From Silene latifolia (Eukaryota; Streptophyta; Magnoliopsida; Caryophyllales; Caryophyllaceae), in NCBI RefSeq assembly GCF_048544455.1, contig NC_133538.1, positions 23,732,469 to 23,796,468 on the forward strand: DNA of 64,000 nt. The letters run 5' to 3'. The notes below the pieces were generated by a model. It saw only the letters and a program-made list of their open reading frames with translations. It was not told where the DNA came from and made no database searches. Below are positions 11,112 to 23,664 of the stretch, in pieces. Every line of letters starts with the position of its first letter. Positions within the stretch are counted from its first letter, which is position 1. A program made the position numbers and the translations under genes.

Positions 11112-12404
11112 TGTGAGATCCCTGAAAAAATCTCCTTTTTTGAAAATAGTAAATAGGTGGAGTCGCCAGTAGGTTTTATAAAAAAAACATACAAAAACAA
11201 TTTTAACGGAAAAAGCCCCTTTTGATCCCTGGTATGGGGACTGATCCGTCATTCCGGCCTGAACCAAAGATTGCAGATTCGGGGACAAAGGTACGATCAG
11301 GGAAGGTGTTAGGCACCCGGATCGCCCATCAAACTGACGGCCTCTACTATTTATTTGTAATATTATATATTTGACGATTTTAATAAAAGAAAAGGTTAAT
11401 TATACAATTTTATACAAGACAAGATGAAACAACCTATAAACAAAAACGAATTAAATAGGTTAGTTTATATACAATTATACAAATTATAAGATAAATAGGG
11501 AAAATATATAAAAAGACAAAATATAAGAATTAAATAAAAAGAAAGAGTAAAGAAAAAACGTATTTGAATTTGGTAACCTCAGGCCTATGTGGATGTTGAC
11601 TATTAATGAATTTCGACTTTGTCGTAAATTAACGGCTCTTATGCGCTTATATAAAATTGGGACAATTTATGTGAATGGTTTGATTTGAAACTGAGATTAT
11701 ATATTTGAGACGGATGATCTGGGAATATACAATTCTGGTCTTGTAGGGAGCTTTCGGTATGATTTTTGGAAGTCTCGTATTATTGTGTGTAAATCTCGTC
11801 TTTTTTCTTTTGTATGGGTACAGCCGTGTATTTATATGGTCGGATTGACTTGTGTCCTACGGTATATATGAATTGGTGTTCTGATCAACTTTCTAACTAT
11901 TCTGATAATTATTCCTCCAATATGATAAACTAGTTGGCAACTTTAATCTTATTTTCTGACAAATTTTATCCTTGGCATGACGCTTTATGGGATAGTATGC
12001 ATCTTATTTTGACTAGGATTAGTGCACTACACTAGCTTTCCTTATTATTTCCTCGGACAACTAATCAACCAAATTTTTGGTGTTGACAAATTGGATTTAA
12101 CCGAACAATTGTGAGTTGTGCACTAAATAATTATAACTCCATCGTATTTTATTGGTTTCGGGCCAATAATAAGTCACTTGACTAATTAACACTCTTGAGT
12201 TTTATCAAATGGCTATAACACGAAATGGGTTTAAATGAGAATATAAGGATTTTCCGTGGGTTTGGGTCATTTTCAGTAATTTTTCGGAAAATAAGCGTAA
12301 AGAGCCGTAAATTATTAACATGGTCAATTTTCATTTAATCATTTAGGCTTAGCCTCATCATCGGGTACCCTTAAGGCTAGGTAGACAACTTTGAGGTGTC
12401 TACA
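11112..12404 (-). mobile_element. 3' LTR of element B
   Basis: 1293 bp. On the plus strand it starts TGTGAGATCCCTG and ends GAGGTGTCTACA, giving TG...CA termini on both strands. It matches 18591-19461 joined to 25601-25994. An open frame on the minus strand (10995-11288) crosses the LTR edge and is spurious. Confidence 0.9.
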
Positions 12405-12420
12405 GAAGCCCCCACTTTGA
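12405..12420 (-). other. Polypurine tract of element B
   Basis: Minus strand reads AAAGTGGGGGCTTC and then the LTR start TGTAGACACC. The position directly before a 3' LTR fits the plus-strand primer of LTR elements. Confidence 0.75.
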
Positions 12421-12533
12421 CCGAGTCTGAATAAGACGAAGGTCAAAGTAGTCCGGTCGGGACAGATAAAGGATAAGAAACGTACCTGGGCCTCTTATAT
12501 ACCTGTCTGGAGTAGCTGGAATCTGGGACTGGC

Positions 12534-12925
12534 TTAGTAAAACTTTGTTTTACTAACTTGGAATGAAGCTGGAACTGGTGCAACGAAACTTTGTTTCGTT
12601 GGTGAAACTGGCATAGTGAAACTTTGTTTCACTGTCCGAACTGTATAGCCAAACTTTGTTCAAATTTGTGAGGCGGCATGACAAAACTTTGTTTTGTCAA
12701 TCTGGAATGGAGCTGGTAAAACTTTGTTTCACCAATCTGGAAACTGGTATGGCAAAAACTTTGTTTCGCCGGTCTGGAATCTGGAAAAACAAAACTTTGT
12801 TTTGCTGTCTGGAATTTGGAGTAGCCAAACTTTGTTTAGCTAATCTGGAATCTGGTATAGCTAAACTTTGTTTAGCTGGTCTGGAAACTGGTTAAGCAAA
12901 ACTTTGTTTTACTTAAGCTTGAACC
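12534..12925. repeat. Hairpin array with constant CTTTG loop (element B)
   Basis: Eleven units about 25-55 bp apart, separated by 'CTGGAATCTGG'-like linkers. Each is an inverted repeat around CTTTG. Perfect stems with different sequences include TTAGTAAAA/TTTTACTAA (12534), CAACGAAA/TTTCGTTG (12581), AGTGAAA/TTTCACT (12615), GACAAAA/TTTTGTC (12679) and AGCTAAA/TTTAGCT (12859). Most other units differ by one A-C mismatch. The plus-strand open frame at 12656-12895 is a reading of the repeat. Confidence 0.9.
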
Positions 12926-13860
12926 TGCAAAATTTGATTTCACAAGCTCGAATGCGTGTCAGGGCCCGCCGACCGAGAAATTCAAAATATTATTTTGAAA
13001 AAGGATTAGAATGTAAAATTTGATTTTACAAACTAGGATCTGCAAAATTTTATTTCGCAAAAAGGTAAGTTCAGAAAATTTTATTTTAAGAACTCGGATG
13101 CATGTCAGGGCCTGCCGACCAAGGAATTTCAAAGTTTTATTTTGAAAAGAGGAATAGAATGTAAAATTTTATTTTACAAACTTAGATGCGTGTCAGGGCC
13201 CGCCGACCGATAAATTTGAAAATTGCAAAATTTTATTTCTCAAAAAGGGCAAGTTTAGATAATTCTATTTTAAGAACTCGAAATGCATGTCAGGGCCTGC
13301 CGACCAATTAATTCCAAATTTTATTTTGAAAAAAGATGGATAAGATCGTAAAATTTTATTTTAGAAACTTAGATGCGTGTCAGGGCCCGCCGACCGATAA
13401 GTTTGAAAATTGCAAAATTTTATTTCGCAAAAAGGGCAAGTTTAGAAAATTTTATTTTAAGAACTCGAAATGCATGTCAGGGCCTGCCGACCAATTAATT
13501 CAAAATTTTATCAAGTTCAAAAATTTTTATTTTAAGAACTCAAATGCACGTCAGGGCCTGCCGACCAAAAGATTTGAAAATTGCAAAATTTTATTTCGCA
13601 AAAAAGATAAGTTCAGAAAATTTTATTTTAAGAACTTAAAATGCATGTCAGGGCCTGCCGACCAATTGAAAAATTGCAAAATTTTATTTCGCAAAAAGAC
13701 AAGTTCAGGAAATTTTATTTTAAGAACTCAAATTTTATTTTCAAATATTGTTTTGAAAAAACGAGACATGAAATCGTAAAATTTTGTTTTACGAAATATG
13801 CTGAAAAAATTACAAAAGTTTTATTCGCGAAATAGAGTGGTGTAAAATTTTATTTTACAA
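12926..13860. repeat. Second hairpin array with CAGGGCC(T/C)GCCGACC spacers (element B)
   Basis: Composite tandem array. Short inverted repeats around TTT(T/G)A, such as TGTAAAA/TTTTACA, CGTAAAA/TTTTACG and TTCAAAA/TTTTGAA, alternate with a spacer containing 'TGTCAGGGCC(T/C)GCCGACC' that recurs about seven times at roughly 80-100 bp. Plus-strand open frames (13336-13779 and 13641-13835) are Lys/Phe-rich readings of the array, not genes. Confidence 0.85.
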
Positions 13861-14130
13861 GAGCGGGTTTAAAACTGAGTAAGTTAGACATACTTAAAAG
13901 ACGGGTTGAAAATTGAGGTGGACCATTTGACGTGTCATTTGAGTGCTCAACAAAGTTTAGAAAAGAGGATTTTTCCCTTCATTGACCAAGTCTGTTGGCT
14001 TTCTTTAGCTTTTCCTTTGTGCACAGAGAATTGAAAACACAATCAATCGTCACTTTCAATCTGAATTGATTTTCTATTTCCTCCATAACTACTCAACGAA
14101 GCTTCAATCAATTGTACTCTCCGATACGGA
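13861..14130. other. Spacer inside element B
   Basis: Single-copy sequence between the hairpin arrays and the repeated AGCACCATC block. Nothing recognisable. Confidence 0.4.
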
Positions 14131-14570
14131 ATGCAATCAATCGTTATTCCAGCTACTGATTGGGGCAAGATGGCCGATTATGGAGCACCATCGAAGTAAG
14201 TGCTTCCTTTTTTTTTCCTTTTTTTTGTGGACTATCCTGATATGGGTCGAGATCAGCAAGGAGTGCGCCTTGGCCGTCATTCCAGCTACCGATGGGGAAC
14301 AAGATGATTGGCATCAGAGCACCATCAAACCCTTTGGCTGTGACACCTGATATGGGTTGCGATCAACAGAAGGTATACTGTCACGGCTATCGCTAGATCG
14401 GCGAATTAGCGACTGTCTGATAGCAATCCGTCAAACTCGTTGGCTCCTGATATGGGATGTGATCAGCGGCTTTGTGCCCCCATAGCTGTCGTTTGAGCCC
14501 CCGATTGGCGACCGGGTGACTGATGATGAAGCACAGTCGAAGTAAGTGCTTCTTTTTCTTTTCTGATTGA
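14131..14570. repeat. Three-copy degenerate repeat in element B
   Basis: Three related blocks (from about 14143, 14278 and 14500) share 'CAGCTAC(T/C)GAT', a variable middle, then 'AGCAC(C/A)(A/G)TC(G/A)AA'. The first and third end in a small hairpin (GAAGCAC...GTGCTTC) and a T-rich run. 'CCTGATATGGG(T/A)' occurs between them at 14238, 14347 and 14447. Confidence 0.65.
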
Positions 14571-17500
14571 TTTTGAAATTATGCCTCTTTTTTTAATACT
14601 GGTCTCGTAAATCAAGTTGTATGCTTGATTGCTTGACAATACAATTATTCCGTAATTCAATTGTGATGATAATGATGCTGCTGATGTATAATGCAAATGA
14701 ATAATGACGCTAATGATGCAAAAAAGACAACACTAGCTAATTTACGATGCATTTTTTCTAAAATAGACCATAGAAACCTGCTACATCTTATTACTAGTAC
14801 TGTTAATTTTTTTTCAAAACGTGCAACTGAGCATAATCTGGGAAAGGGACGGAGTACTCTAGTCCTAGCTGCTTAGGTGTTGTGCCTATTGAGTTACAAT
14901 ATTATTTGTCACGGCTGTCTTCTAAATTGTTAACACATGCATAATGACTTTTCCCTTAGGCCCTTCGTTTTGGCTGAAATTCTTCTATTTAGATTCCCTG
15001 TGACACAATCCTCCAGAGGCTGCTTGTTGTGGTAGCCCCTGTTCAGGTCTTTCTTCTGTTTATTTTTTTTTCGACCTGGTGTGGGTCGTGATTGTCCCCA
15101 TGTTACATCAGTGTCTTTCACACACGTGCTACTGTTTTTTTTTTCTCTTTTTTTTTTTTGTTTCCGACCTAGTGTGGGTCGTGATTGTGCCATTTTTTTT
15201 TCTTATTTTTTTTTTGCCTTGGATTTTGAGATTTGTAAAATGAGTTTTGCCCTCTTTACAATAACAAGCTCGGCTAATTACCCAAAACTAATACTATAGA
15301 AATAAAATACTTTTATGACTGTATAAGTGTAGTGTACATCCACCGAATTCTTAGATGCTAAACGAGGGTGATAAATGGAATGGAGTAGAGGGTCTATGGT
15401 GTTAGAAGACACTGGAGATCTGTGTGCCTCTCTCACTCACCTAAATGAATGAAATGATCGTCCCAAGAGGTAAGGAGACAAAGTAACTATGGATTGACTC
15501 GTCTGAGAGATGAAAAAGTGACTACCCTGCAATTTGATTGCAAATTTGACTGGAATTTTTTTTCCTGGAACTTATTTTTTCGTCTTTTTTTTTTTTTGTC
15601 TTTTTGACTTGAACTTTATTTTTGTCTTTTGAATTTTTCCACTTTTTGACTGGAACTTTTTTGTCTTTTGAATTTTTGTGATTTTTGATACAGAGAAAAA
15701 AAAAAGAAATTGCAACTTTGGCTGGATTTCTTTTTGTTTTATGAATTTTTGAGACTTTTGACGTTGGAGTTGATTGTGAATTTGACTGGAATTTTTGTTT
15801 ACTTGTGAATTTTTTGAGTCTTTTGAGACGGTAGTTGTATCTATTTGAGATCATAATTTTTCTCTTTGAATATTCGAGAGTCTTAAAACTGGATATGGAT
15901 ATATTTGAGCTTGCATAGGTACTTAGACTCACATCTTAAGTTCATTTTAAGGGACTAGTGGTCACCTATAAAATAGCACGGAGTGCGCGCTCCCTTGTCT
16001 TATTTGATATTTTTGGACACGAGTGTACTGAGAATCTGGTTTAAATATTTTTGAGCTAGTTTTCTAGCACCAGTGATAGTGGATGATAAGATTTGGATAT
16101 TGATCGGTTATATGAGATTTGTGCTCATCTGGTAGTCACATGGAATATGGTAAATTGACGAATCTGATAGATAGAGAGTTGTGCTCATTTGGTAGTCATG
16201 GAAATTTGACGAACCAGGTAGAAAGATGGAGTCTCCAAACCTAGAGGTCACCTAGAGACACGGCGATCAAGGAATTATCACACCACAGAGATGGAAAAGA
16301 TGGTCAAATGCACGCCCTCGTTTAGGCTGATTCTAAGAGGTCGATTAATCCACACTAAAAAGATACGCCCTAAAGTATTTCAAGTCTATTCTACTAGTTA
16401 AGGGTAAAAAGTAGAACAAGTGACTAATAAAAATAACATGTGCTCATTTTTTTGGACGCAAAAAGGACTTGGATGGTCCTATCTTAATTAGACACTTATG
16501 TAAACTAGTGTTTTTTTTAGGTAATGTCACGAACACTCGTATGAGTTCATATGACTATAAGAGTGAATTTTCTTATTCTATTGACATTTGTTCTTACTCT
16601 TAGTTTTTTTTATAAATATGTCACGGAGAAAGGACTTGGATGATCCTAATTTAAGCCAATTTTGATGGAAACTACATGTGAGTCGGTATTGTCTAGTCTT
16701 CTTGTACCCTTCTTTTGTTTCCAAGCTAGAGTGGCTATTAAAATTAGGGGCTCTTTTACTCCTCCTTATCCCAGATCATGACTTAGCTTTTAGAAAATGA
16801 TTTTATTTCCTTTATAGGAGACAGGACTAATATAGAGTAATATATTGAATGCTCATGAAAATCTTATTTGTCTAATGCTGAACGAGGTCTGACTGCAAGT
16901 AATGAGCAAAGCTTTTATTATTACCGTGTCATTGTTGTACCGAACTATTATATGCAAAATGCTGAGTGCGTGTCCACTGGCCTAGATCTCAGACATAAGA
17001 TAATGCATGCTCTACATGAGACTTCGCCTAAGAATGAAACTTACTATGTTGAATGCATATGTCTAACTACCTAGGATGCAGATTCTATCTAATGGACTAT
17101 ACATGCTAGTATTATTTTTTACACGTAACTGACTACAGACTGAACTATGATTTTTTTTTCTCTCTTTTTTTTTTCAGAGTATAGGACCGACGAGACGGAT
17201 TGACAAACTGACGAACCGTGAAATTGACGGACTGACGCGCTGACGTACTGAACAGGCTAAATGCAAACAGGTCTTAATGGATTTTAGTGCTATGTGAGGC
17301 CTGGTAAGGACCTATTTTTTTTACAGGCTCAGTTGTTATGCTACGCTATTATTATACTGTTCAGAATTATGTATGTGAGTCTCACTGCCTAGGATGCATG
17401 TTTACTTATCTAATGATTAATTAAATGGACTGAATGCTTGATCCACATAGGACTTATGTAACTATTGATTAGCTTTTTTTTTTATGTGCAGGGCTGACTC

Positions 17501-18571
17501 AGGACTGACTCATCGACTGACGACTGACACAAGATGTGATTTGTGTAGATGTAAGTATTGCATGCCGCACTGATGAATCGAATGGTAATATGCAAGCAAA
17601 TGCAGAACAAGTATGACGATAGCCTATGGATGACACTGCGTTAAAGTACAGACCTGATACAGGTGTTAGCTGTTAAAAACGAAATGCACACGCTGGACTC
17701 TAGTGTGTATTATTTATTTTTTTTATTCGTTATGGCTATGTGGGATGCAAACTATATTCAGATGCCAGATGAAATCTAATGCCATATACAGGTAAATGTT
17801 GGACTTTCATATATACCCTACTGTTCTACACGAGCAAATAGAGGTGCATAATCATCAAAATTTAACCAAGCTCTATTCACAACATAAACAATCAACGTAG
17901 GGTGCTGGCAATGCATGCTTCTAATGTCATTTTTTTTTTGTCGTTTTTTTTTCATCTACTGTTAATTAGTGGCCATGACACAATGCTTACAAACAAAACA
18001 TACATAAAACATGACCTAGACAACGGATCTACGAGGTCTATGGTTAGGTTTGTGGGTAGGAAATTGGGAACTCACAACATTAAAATACCCGAGGGTATCT
18101 CTCGCTTTTGTGCTCCCCCAGTCATATGGACCAGACGAGTTGCCAAAACGCGACGTCATGAGGTGGAAAATATGTGTAAGGCCTAGTCGGTCGAATGGAC
18201 CTTCTATGTATACAACATACTTTACCGAGGGTGGATAGGGTAGCTTAAATGGCGTAATATTGACTGGCGGAGAGCCTACGCCTTTTTTGTCTCAGAATAA
18301 TATACAAAAAAAAAAACGAGAAACAATTAGAAATAAGCACGGGATGGGAAAAAATAATGATAAGCAAGAGTCCATACAAACTAATTATTCAGTATAACTT
18401 CGTGACTTCTTGTTCTGACCATTATGTTACTTCCAATACTCAAATAAGCATCAATAAGCATGCAATCAGTATTTTCTTATAATCAACATGCGTTAGTTGT
18501 GCCCGAAAGGCGAAAACGACGTCAAATATATATTATTACAATTAAATTTCAAGTCTTACCCTCTTAATAAA
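14571..18571. other. Non-coding leader of element B
   Basis: Four kilobases between the repeats and the primer site, on the primer-site side. No transposon protein motif was found in any of the open frames (the longest, under 140 codons, fall in T-rich DNA). Visible structure: poly-T runs, a degenerate T-rich tandem repeat (15530-15900) built on 'GACTGGAA(C/T)TTTTT' and 'TTTTGAATTTTTG', two copies of 'GTGCTCAT(C/T)TGGTAGTCA' (16121 and 16183), and two runs rich in CTGAC (17187-17240, 17490-17535). Confidence 0.6.
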
Positions 18572-18589
18572 TCCCCAGCAGAGTCGCCA
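18572..18589 (-). other. Primer binding site of element B
   Basis: Minus strand TGGCGACTCTGCTGGGGA, one base from the LTR and identical to the site of element A. This places element B in the Tat-like group by primer choice even though it encodes nothing. Confidence 0.88.
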
Positions 18590-18590
18590 C

Positions 18591-19461
18591 TGTGAAATCC
18601 CTGAAAAAAATCTCCTTTTTCGAAAATAGTAAATAGGTGGAGTCGCCAGTAGGTTTTATAAAAAAACATACAAAAACAATTTTAACGGAAAAAGCCCCTT
18701 TTGATCCCTGGTATGGGGACTGATCCGTCACTCCGGCCTGACCAAAGATTGCAGATTCGGGGGTAAAGGTACGATCAGGGAAGGTGTTAGGCACCGATCC
18801 GGATCGCCCATCAAACTGACGGCCTCTACTATTTATTTGTAATATTATATATTTGACGATTTTAATAAAAGAAAAGGTTAATTATACAATTTTATACAAG
18901 ACAAGATGAAACAACCTATAAACAAAGATGAATTAAATAGGTTAGTTTATATACAATTATACAAATTATACGATAAATAGGGAAAATAAATAAAAAGACA
19001 AAATAAAAAAATTAAATAAAAAGAAAGAGTAAAGAAAAAACTTATTTAAATCTGGTAACCTCAGGCCTTTGTCGTAAATTAACGGCTCTTATGCGCTTAT
19101 ATGAAATTGGGACAATTTATGTGAATGGTTTGATTTGAAACTGAGATTATATATTTGAGACGGATGACCTGGGAATATAGAATTTTTGGTCTTGTAGGGA
19201 GCTTTCGGTATGATTTTTGTAAGTCTCGTATTATTGTGTGTAAATCTCGTCTTTTTTCTTTTGTATGGGTACAGCCGTGTATTTATATGGTCTGATTGAC
19301 TTGTGTCGTACGGTATATATGAATTGGTGTTCTGATCAACTTTCTAACTATTCTGATAATTATTCCTCCAATATGATAAACTAGTTGGCAACTTTAATCT
19401 TATTTTCTGACAAATTTTATCCTTGGCATCACGCTTTATGGGATAGTATGCATCTTATTTT
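18591..19461 (-). mobile_element. 5' LTR of element B, part 1 (before the LINE)
   Basis: Matches 11112-12010 of the other LTR, with one deletion of about 30 bp near 19066. It stops at the LINE target site AGTATGCATCTTATTTT (19445-19461) and resumes at 25601. Confidence 0.9.
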
Positions 19462-19514
19462 TTTTTTTTTGACAATAATAAACTGCATATATTAAAACTG
19501 AAAGGTATACATTA

Positions 19515-22500
19515 TCAGCCTGTAGCCAAACTAACTGACCAGTGAACATACATACGAAGGAAACTACGAATTGTGCTCAAAGATTGGCGCAATTCGATTG
19601 GTACTGGCGTTGTGGAGGTCAGAACTGAAGATAATTTTTTTGACGTAACTCGAAATGAAACATAAGGTTGCGAAGCTGAGTGGGCTCTATACGTGGTGAG
19701 GAGTAGGCCTTTTGTTGAAGCTGCAAAAGCCGTGGTAGCCCTCACATTTTGAACAACGGGATCGCTTGACAGCGTATCTGAAGAAGGGACAGTGTAATAA
19801 TCCCTAAAAAGCGACCTGCAAACCGGAATAAAGTAAGTAAACACAGAAGATGACTGAGCACAGTTCATGGTCGGTATAGAAACCTTGGTAGCCACTTTAG
19901 AAAAGGAAGGCCAAAACATTGGCATCTGTGAATGGGATGCAATCAGGTAGTCAGACAGATGTAAAATCTGAACAGGATTGACACTACAATTGTGAAATAC
20001 TACCGAGTTGCGAACCATCCATATAGCCTTGATAATACAAAGAAAACGAAGGAGGCACTGATCTGCAGTTGCAGTAACCCTGTGAAAGTATCTAATAAAA
20101 TCAGCAAGCCATCTTTGCAGACAAACACCAGGGTTAGCTACCGAATTAATACCAAGAATCGAAGAAAGCCAAACATGTCTAGAAACAGTACAGAAACGAA
20201 AAAGATGATCTAAACACTCTGAATAAGAGTGACAAAAAACACAAGAAGTACTAACCTGGATGCCTCTAACAGATAAATTTTCTAAAGAAGGAAGGATAAT
20301 ATGTACTATACGCCAAACCAAAAGAGGGAACTTGGGAGAACAGCGAAGACTCCAAAGAACTGTCCAAGGAAAAGCAGACTAAAACGAGGGAGAGCACGAA
20401 AAGGACATATGGGACAACAAAAAGTCATATCCTGAGCGGACTGTATAAATTCCATCCTCCGTGTATTTCCAATAGAGGTAGTCATCAATGGCTATATGAG
20501 GAGGTTCCATAGCAAGAATAGCCCTGGCAGAAGGAGGCTGAAACCAGCGGTAAATTGTAAACTGATTCCAAGATCTAGAAGAAGTGAGCATCTGAGAAAG
20601 AACAGGTGTGGCAGCAGGCGTAGGACTACGCACCGAGGGGTTATCCCCATTAACCCATGGGCTCGTAAACAGGTCAACAGAGGAACCATTACCAAGCTTC
20701 CATGAAAAACCAGGGGACAAAGCATTAGCTGCGCGACATAAACCAGACCATAAAAACGAAGGATGAGAGACCTTTGATTTTGAAGCAGGGATAGGAAGAT
20801 CCTTCCTATACTTAGGAACCAGAAATTTCGATAATAAACCAGCAGGCTGATGGTGGAGACGCCAGAAATTCTTCAAAAGCGTTGCCTGACTTAATAAGGA
20901 GACAAATTTCAAACCAAGGCTGCCGCTTGCATGAGGAAGCTGCAGAGAATCCCGAGAGAGCCAGTGAATAGATCTATGACGAACATCTTTACGCCACCAA
21001 AAAGCCGCAATCAGAGAGTCAATTTTCTTACATATTCCAATAGGGAAGTGAATAGAAGCCATGAGAAACCGGAGTGAACCCAAAATAATAGTGTTGATGA
21101 TAAGCAGCTTACAAGGCTGGCTAAGGTGGAGAGAAGACCAGGCATGAATGCGACTTCTAATCCTGTTGATCAAAGGATGGAACACAAGAGACTTCTTAGA
21201 AGGAAGATCAACTGCGACACCCAAATACATGCCAAAGCAATCAGATGTGCGCATCTTCAGAATAGATGCCAAATGGGATTTGAAATCAAGCGGTGCATTT
21301 GGACTGAATTTAATAAAAGACTTATCCAAATTAATCATCTGACCAGACGCCAGCTCGAAGAAATGAAACAAATCTCTGAGAGTCTCAAAAGAAGATGGAG
21401 TAGCTTTACAGCAAATAAAGGCGTCATTAGCATAAAACAGATGTGTAATAGGTGGAGCATGCCGAGAGATCTTCAGGCCAGTTAACATATTATCCTTCTC
21501 TGCCTTACGCAACTGGCAAGAAAGAATTTCCATACACATGATAAACAAATAAGGTGAAAGGGGATCACCTTGTCTTAGACCACAAGAAGGTCTAAAGGGA
21601 CTAGAGGGCTCGCCGTTGATAACGATATTATAGGTGACAGTTGAAATACATTCCCAAATAATATTTTGCCAGAAGACCGGGAAACCAAATTTCTTCAAAA
21701 CCGCAATAAGGTAAGTCCAAGAAACACGGTCGAAAGCTTTATGCATATCAAGCTTTAGAGCAGCATAAGAAACCGAGCCTTTCTTAGTCTTGTTAAGATA
21801 ATGCATAATCTCGTGAGTAATAACACAGCTGTCGGACATAAGTCGTGAAGGGACAAAAGCCTGTTGAGATTCTGAAACCACCGATGACATAACAAGCTTG
21901 AGACGATTAGCAAGACACTTGGAAGCAAGCCGGTAAATAACATTGCAAAGACTGATAGGACGATATTGAGAGATCTGCTCTGGCTTTTCAACCTTAGGGA
22001 TGAGAATAATATGGGTATTATTCCATTCCTTCAGCATAACACCCGAGTTAAGAAATCGAAGAAGAGCCAGATTAACAAACGGACCAACCTGGGGCCAAAA
22101 CATCTGGAAAAATCTAGGGGTAATGCCGTCAAGACCAGGTGATTTGGATCCATCCATACCATTCAGAGCATGTGCAATATCATGTTCCGTGAATGGAGCA
22201 GACAACAGCAAACAGTCCTCCGAGCTGAGCATTGGAAGATCAAGAGAGTCAAGAAAAGGGGCAATAAAACCCCGGGGCGATCCAGGATCACAAGGAGGGG
22301 TTGCACATAAAAGAGATCGGAAAAAAGAAGTAACTTCCAACAAAATCTGTGCTGGAGTAAAAAGCCATTCACCGGAGCTAGAAAGCAAAGCAAGAATACG
22401 CTGGTGAGAAGCACATTGCTTGACCCGGGAATATAAGAACCTTGAAGGGAGGCCATCAAGAACTTCAGTCTTTAACTTTGCGGGTTGTAACCAGTAAGAA

Positions 22501-23536
22501 TGTTGTGTTGCAAGAAGGTGCAGTTGTGCAGAACGAACTTGCTGAAAAGATGTTGCAGACTGAACATCTAAAATATCCTTTGAAGTGGACAAGGTTTTTT
22601 GTTGAATCTCAGACCAGTTAATACCATAAGACAAGCGATGATGAATGACCCATTGCATTATAGAAAAACGGACAGAACCAGGCGGCGAGATAAAATATAC
22701 ATAGGAGATCCAGTAAAAGGTAACTTCCATGCACAATCTACAAGATGGGCAATCTCAGGGGAGTTGAAGCACCAGTTATCAAGACGATAAGGGCGTCTGC
22801 AGGTCCTTGAAGGAGGGAAAAACTTGAGAATAATTGGAGCATGGTCTGAGACAAGAATAGGAAGATGCAAAAGAGATGCCACAGGGAAAAGGTGGATCCA
22901 TTCGGAGTTAGCATAGGCACGGTCTAATCGTTCCATAATCAGTTGATCATCAGATCGATTATTCAACCAAGTAAAACGTGGACCAAAGAAAGGAACATCA
23001 AGCAAAGAATTGTCAAAGCGCCAGTTGGTGAAATCCTGTTGGCCACGAATAGCATATGTGCCACCTAATTTATCCGAATGCATTTCAATCTGATTAAAAT
23101 CGCCAAGAATTAGAAAAGAAGACAGACCCGAAATTAAATCCGAAATACAATTCCATAAGGAAAGTCGCAAATCAAAACATGGTTCACCATAGATAAATAT
23201 AACATACATATCATGCTTTGTACATACATTATTTACATCTAAACATAGAGTACACAAAATATAGTGAGGGTGAATACTAATAGGGCTAAGTACAACAGAG
23301 TCATCCCAACGCAAAATAAAACCCCCACTATGTCCATCTGAGTCAATGCCACAAAAATTAGGGAGTCCAAGATGGGCTATCTTAGAGGCAGCAGACGATA
23401 ACGAAGTCATAGTTTCTTCCAAAAACAAAATAGATGGATGATATTGCTGGATACTCCATACTAAAAGCGGAATTGTAGGATCATCCATCTATCCCAATCC
23501 CCTACAATTCCAGGTAAAAGTAGTCATCGGAACCAT
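19515..23536 (-). pseudogene. LINE ORF2: endonuclease-reverse transcriptase, broken
   Basis: From the ATG at 23536 the frame gives an APE-type endonuclease (start with 'WNCRGLG', 'LGDFN', 'SDHAP'). Reverse transcriptase follows ('HIILIPKVEKP', 'RPISLCN', 'LKLDMHKAFDRVSW', 'GLRQGDPLSPYLF') and then the zf-RVT region ('LLVWRIVHIILP', C-x2-C...H-x5-C). Lesions seen: TAG at 23489-23491, a frameshift between endonuclease and RT near 22660-22736, TAG at 20379-20381 just before the zinc domain, and the RT active site reading YAND rather than the usual (F/Y)ADD (21423-21434, a single G-to-A change). The frame after each nonsense codon is otherwise open, so decay is recent. Function is established for the family; loss of activity is inferred. 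Confidence 0.9.
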
Positions 23537-23664
23537 GGTGGCGAATTAAGGTCCGCCACCAGACCTGTAGCTGTCGAGTCTGCATCTCTGTAACAAGACA
23601 AAAAAGAAGAAGGTAAGGGATGAGAAACTAAGTGAAAAAGAAAAAGCTCATCTGGGCGTGCACG

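Noticed and set aside
12656..13835. Plus-strand open frames with repeating 'KLCF' and 'KILF' peptides
   Set aside because: Translations of the two hairpin arrays, antisense to element B.
12534..13860. CRISPR-like array
   Set aside because: Repeat and spacer lengths are irregular, repeats vary, and the context is a plant retrotransposon.
21126..22407. Plus-strand open frames over the LINE
   Set aside because: Antisense shadows of ORF2, which has clear endonuclease and RT motifs on the minus strand.
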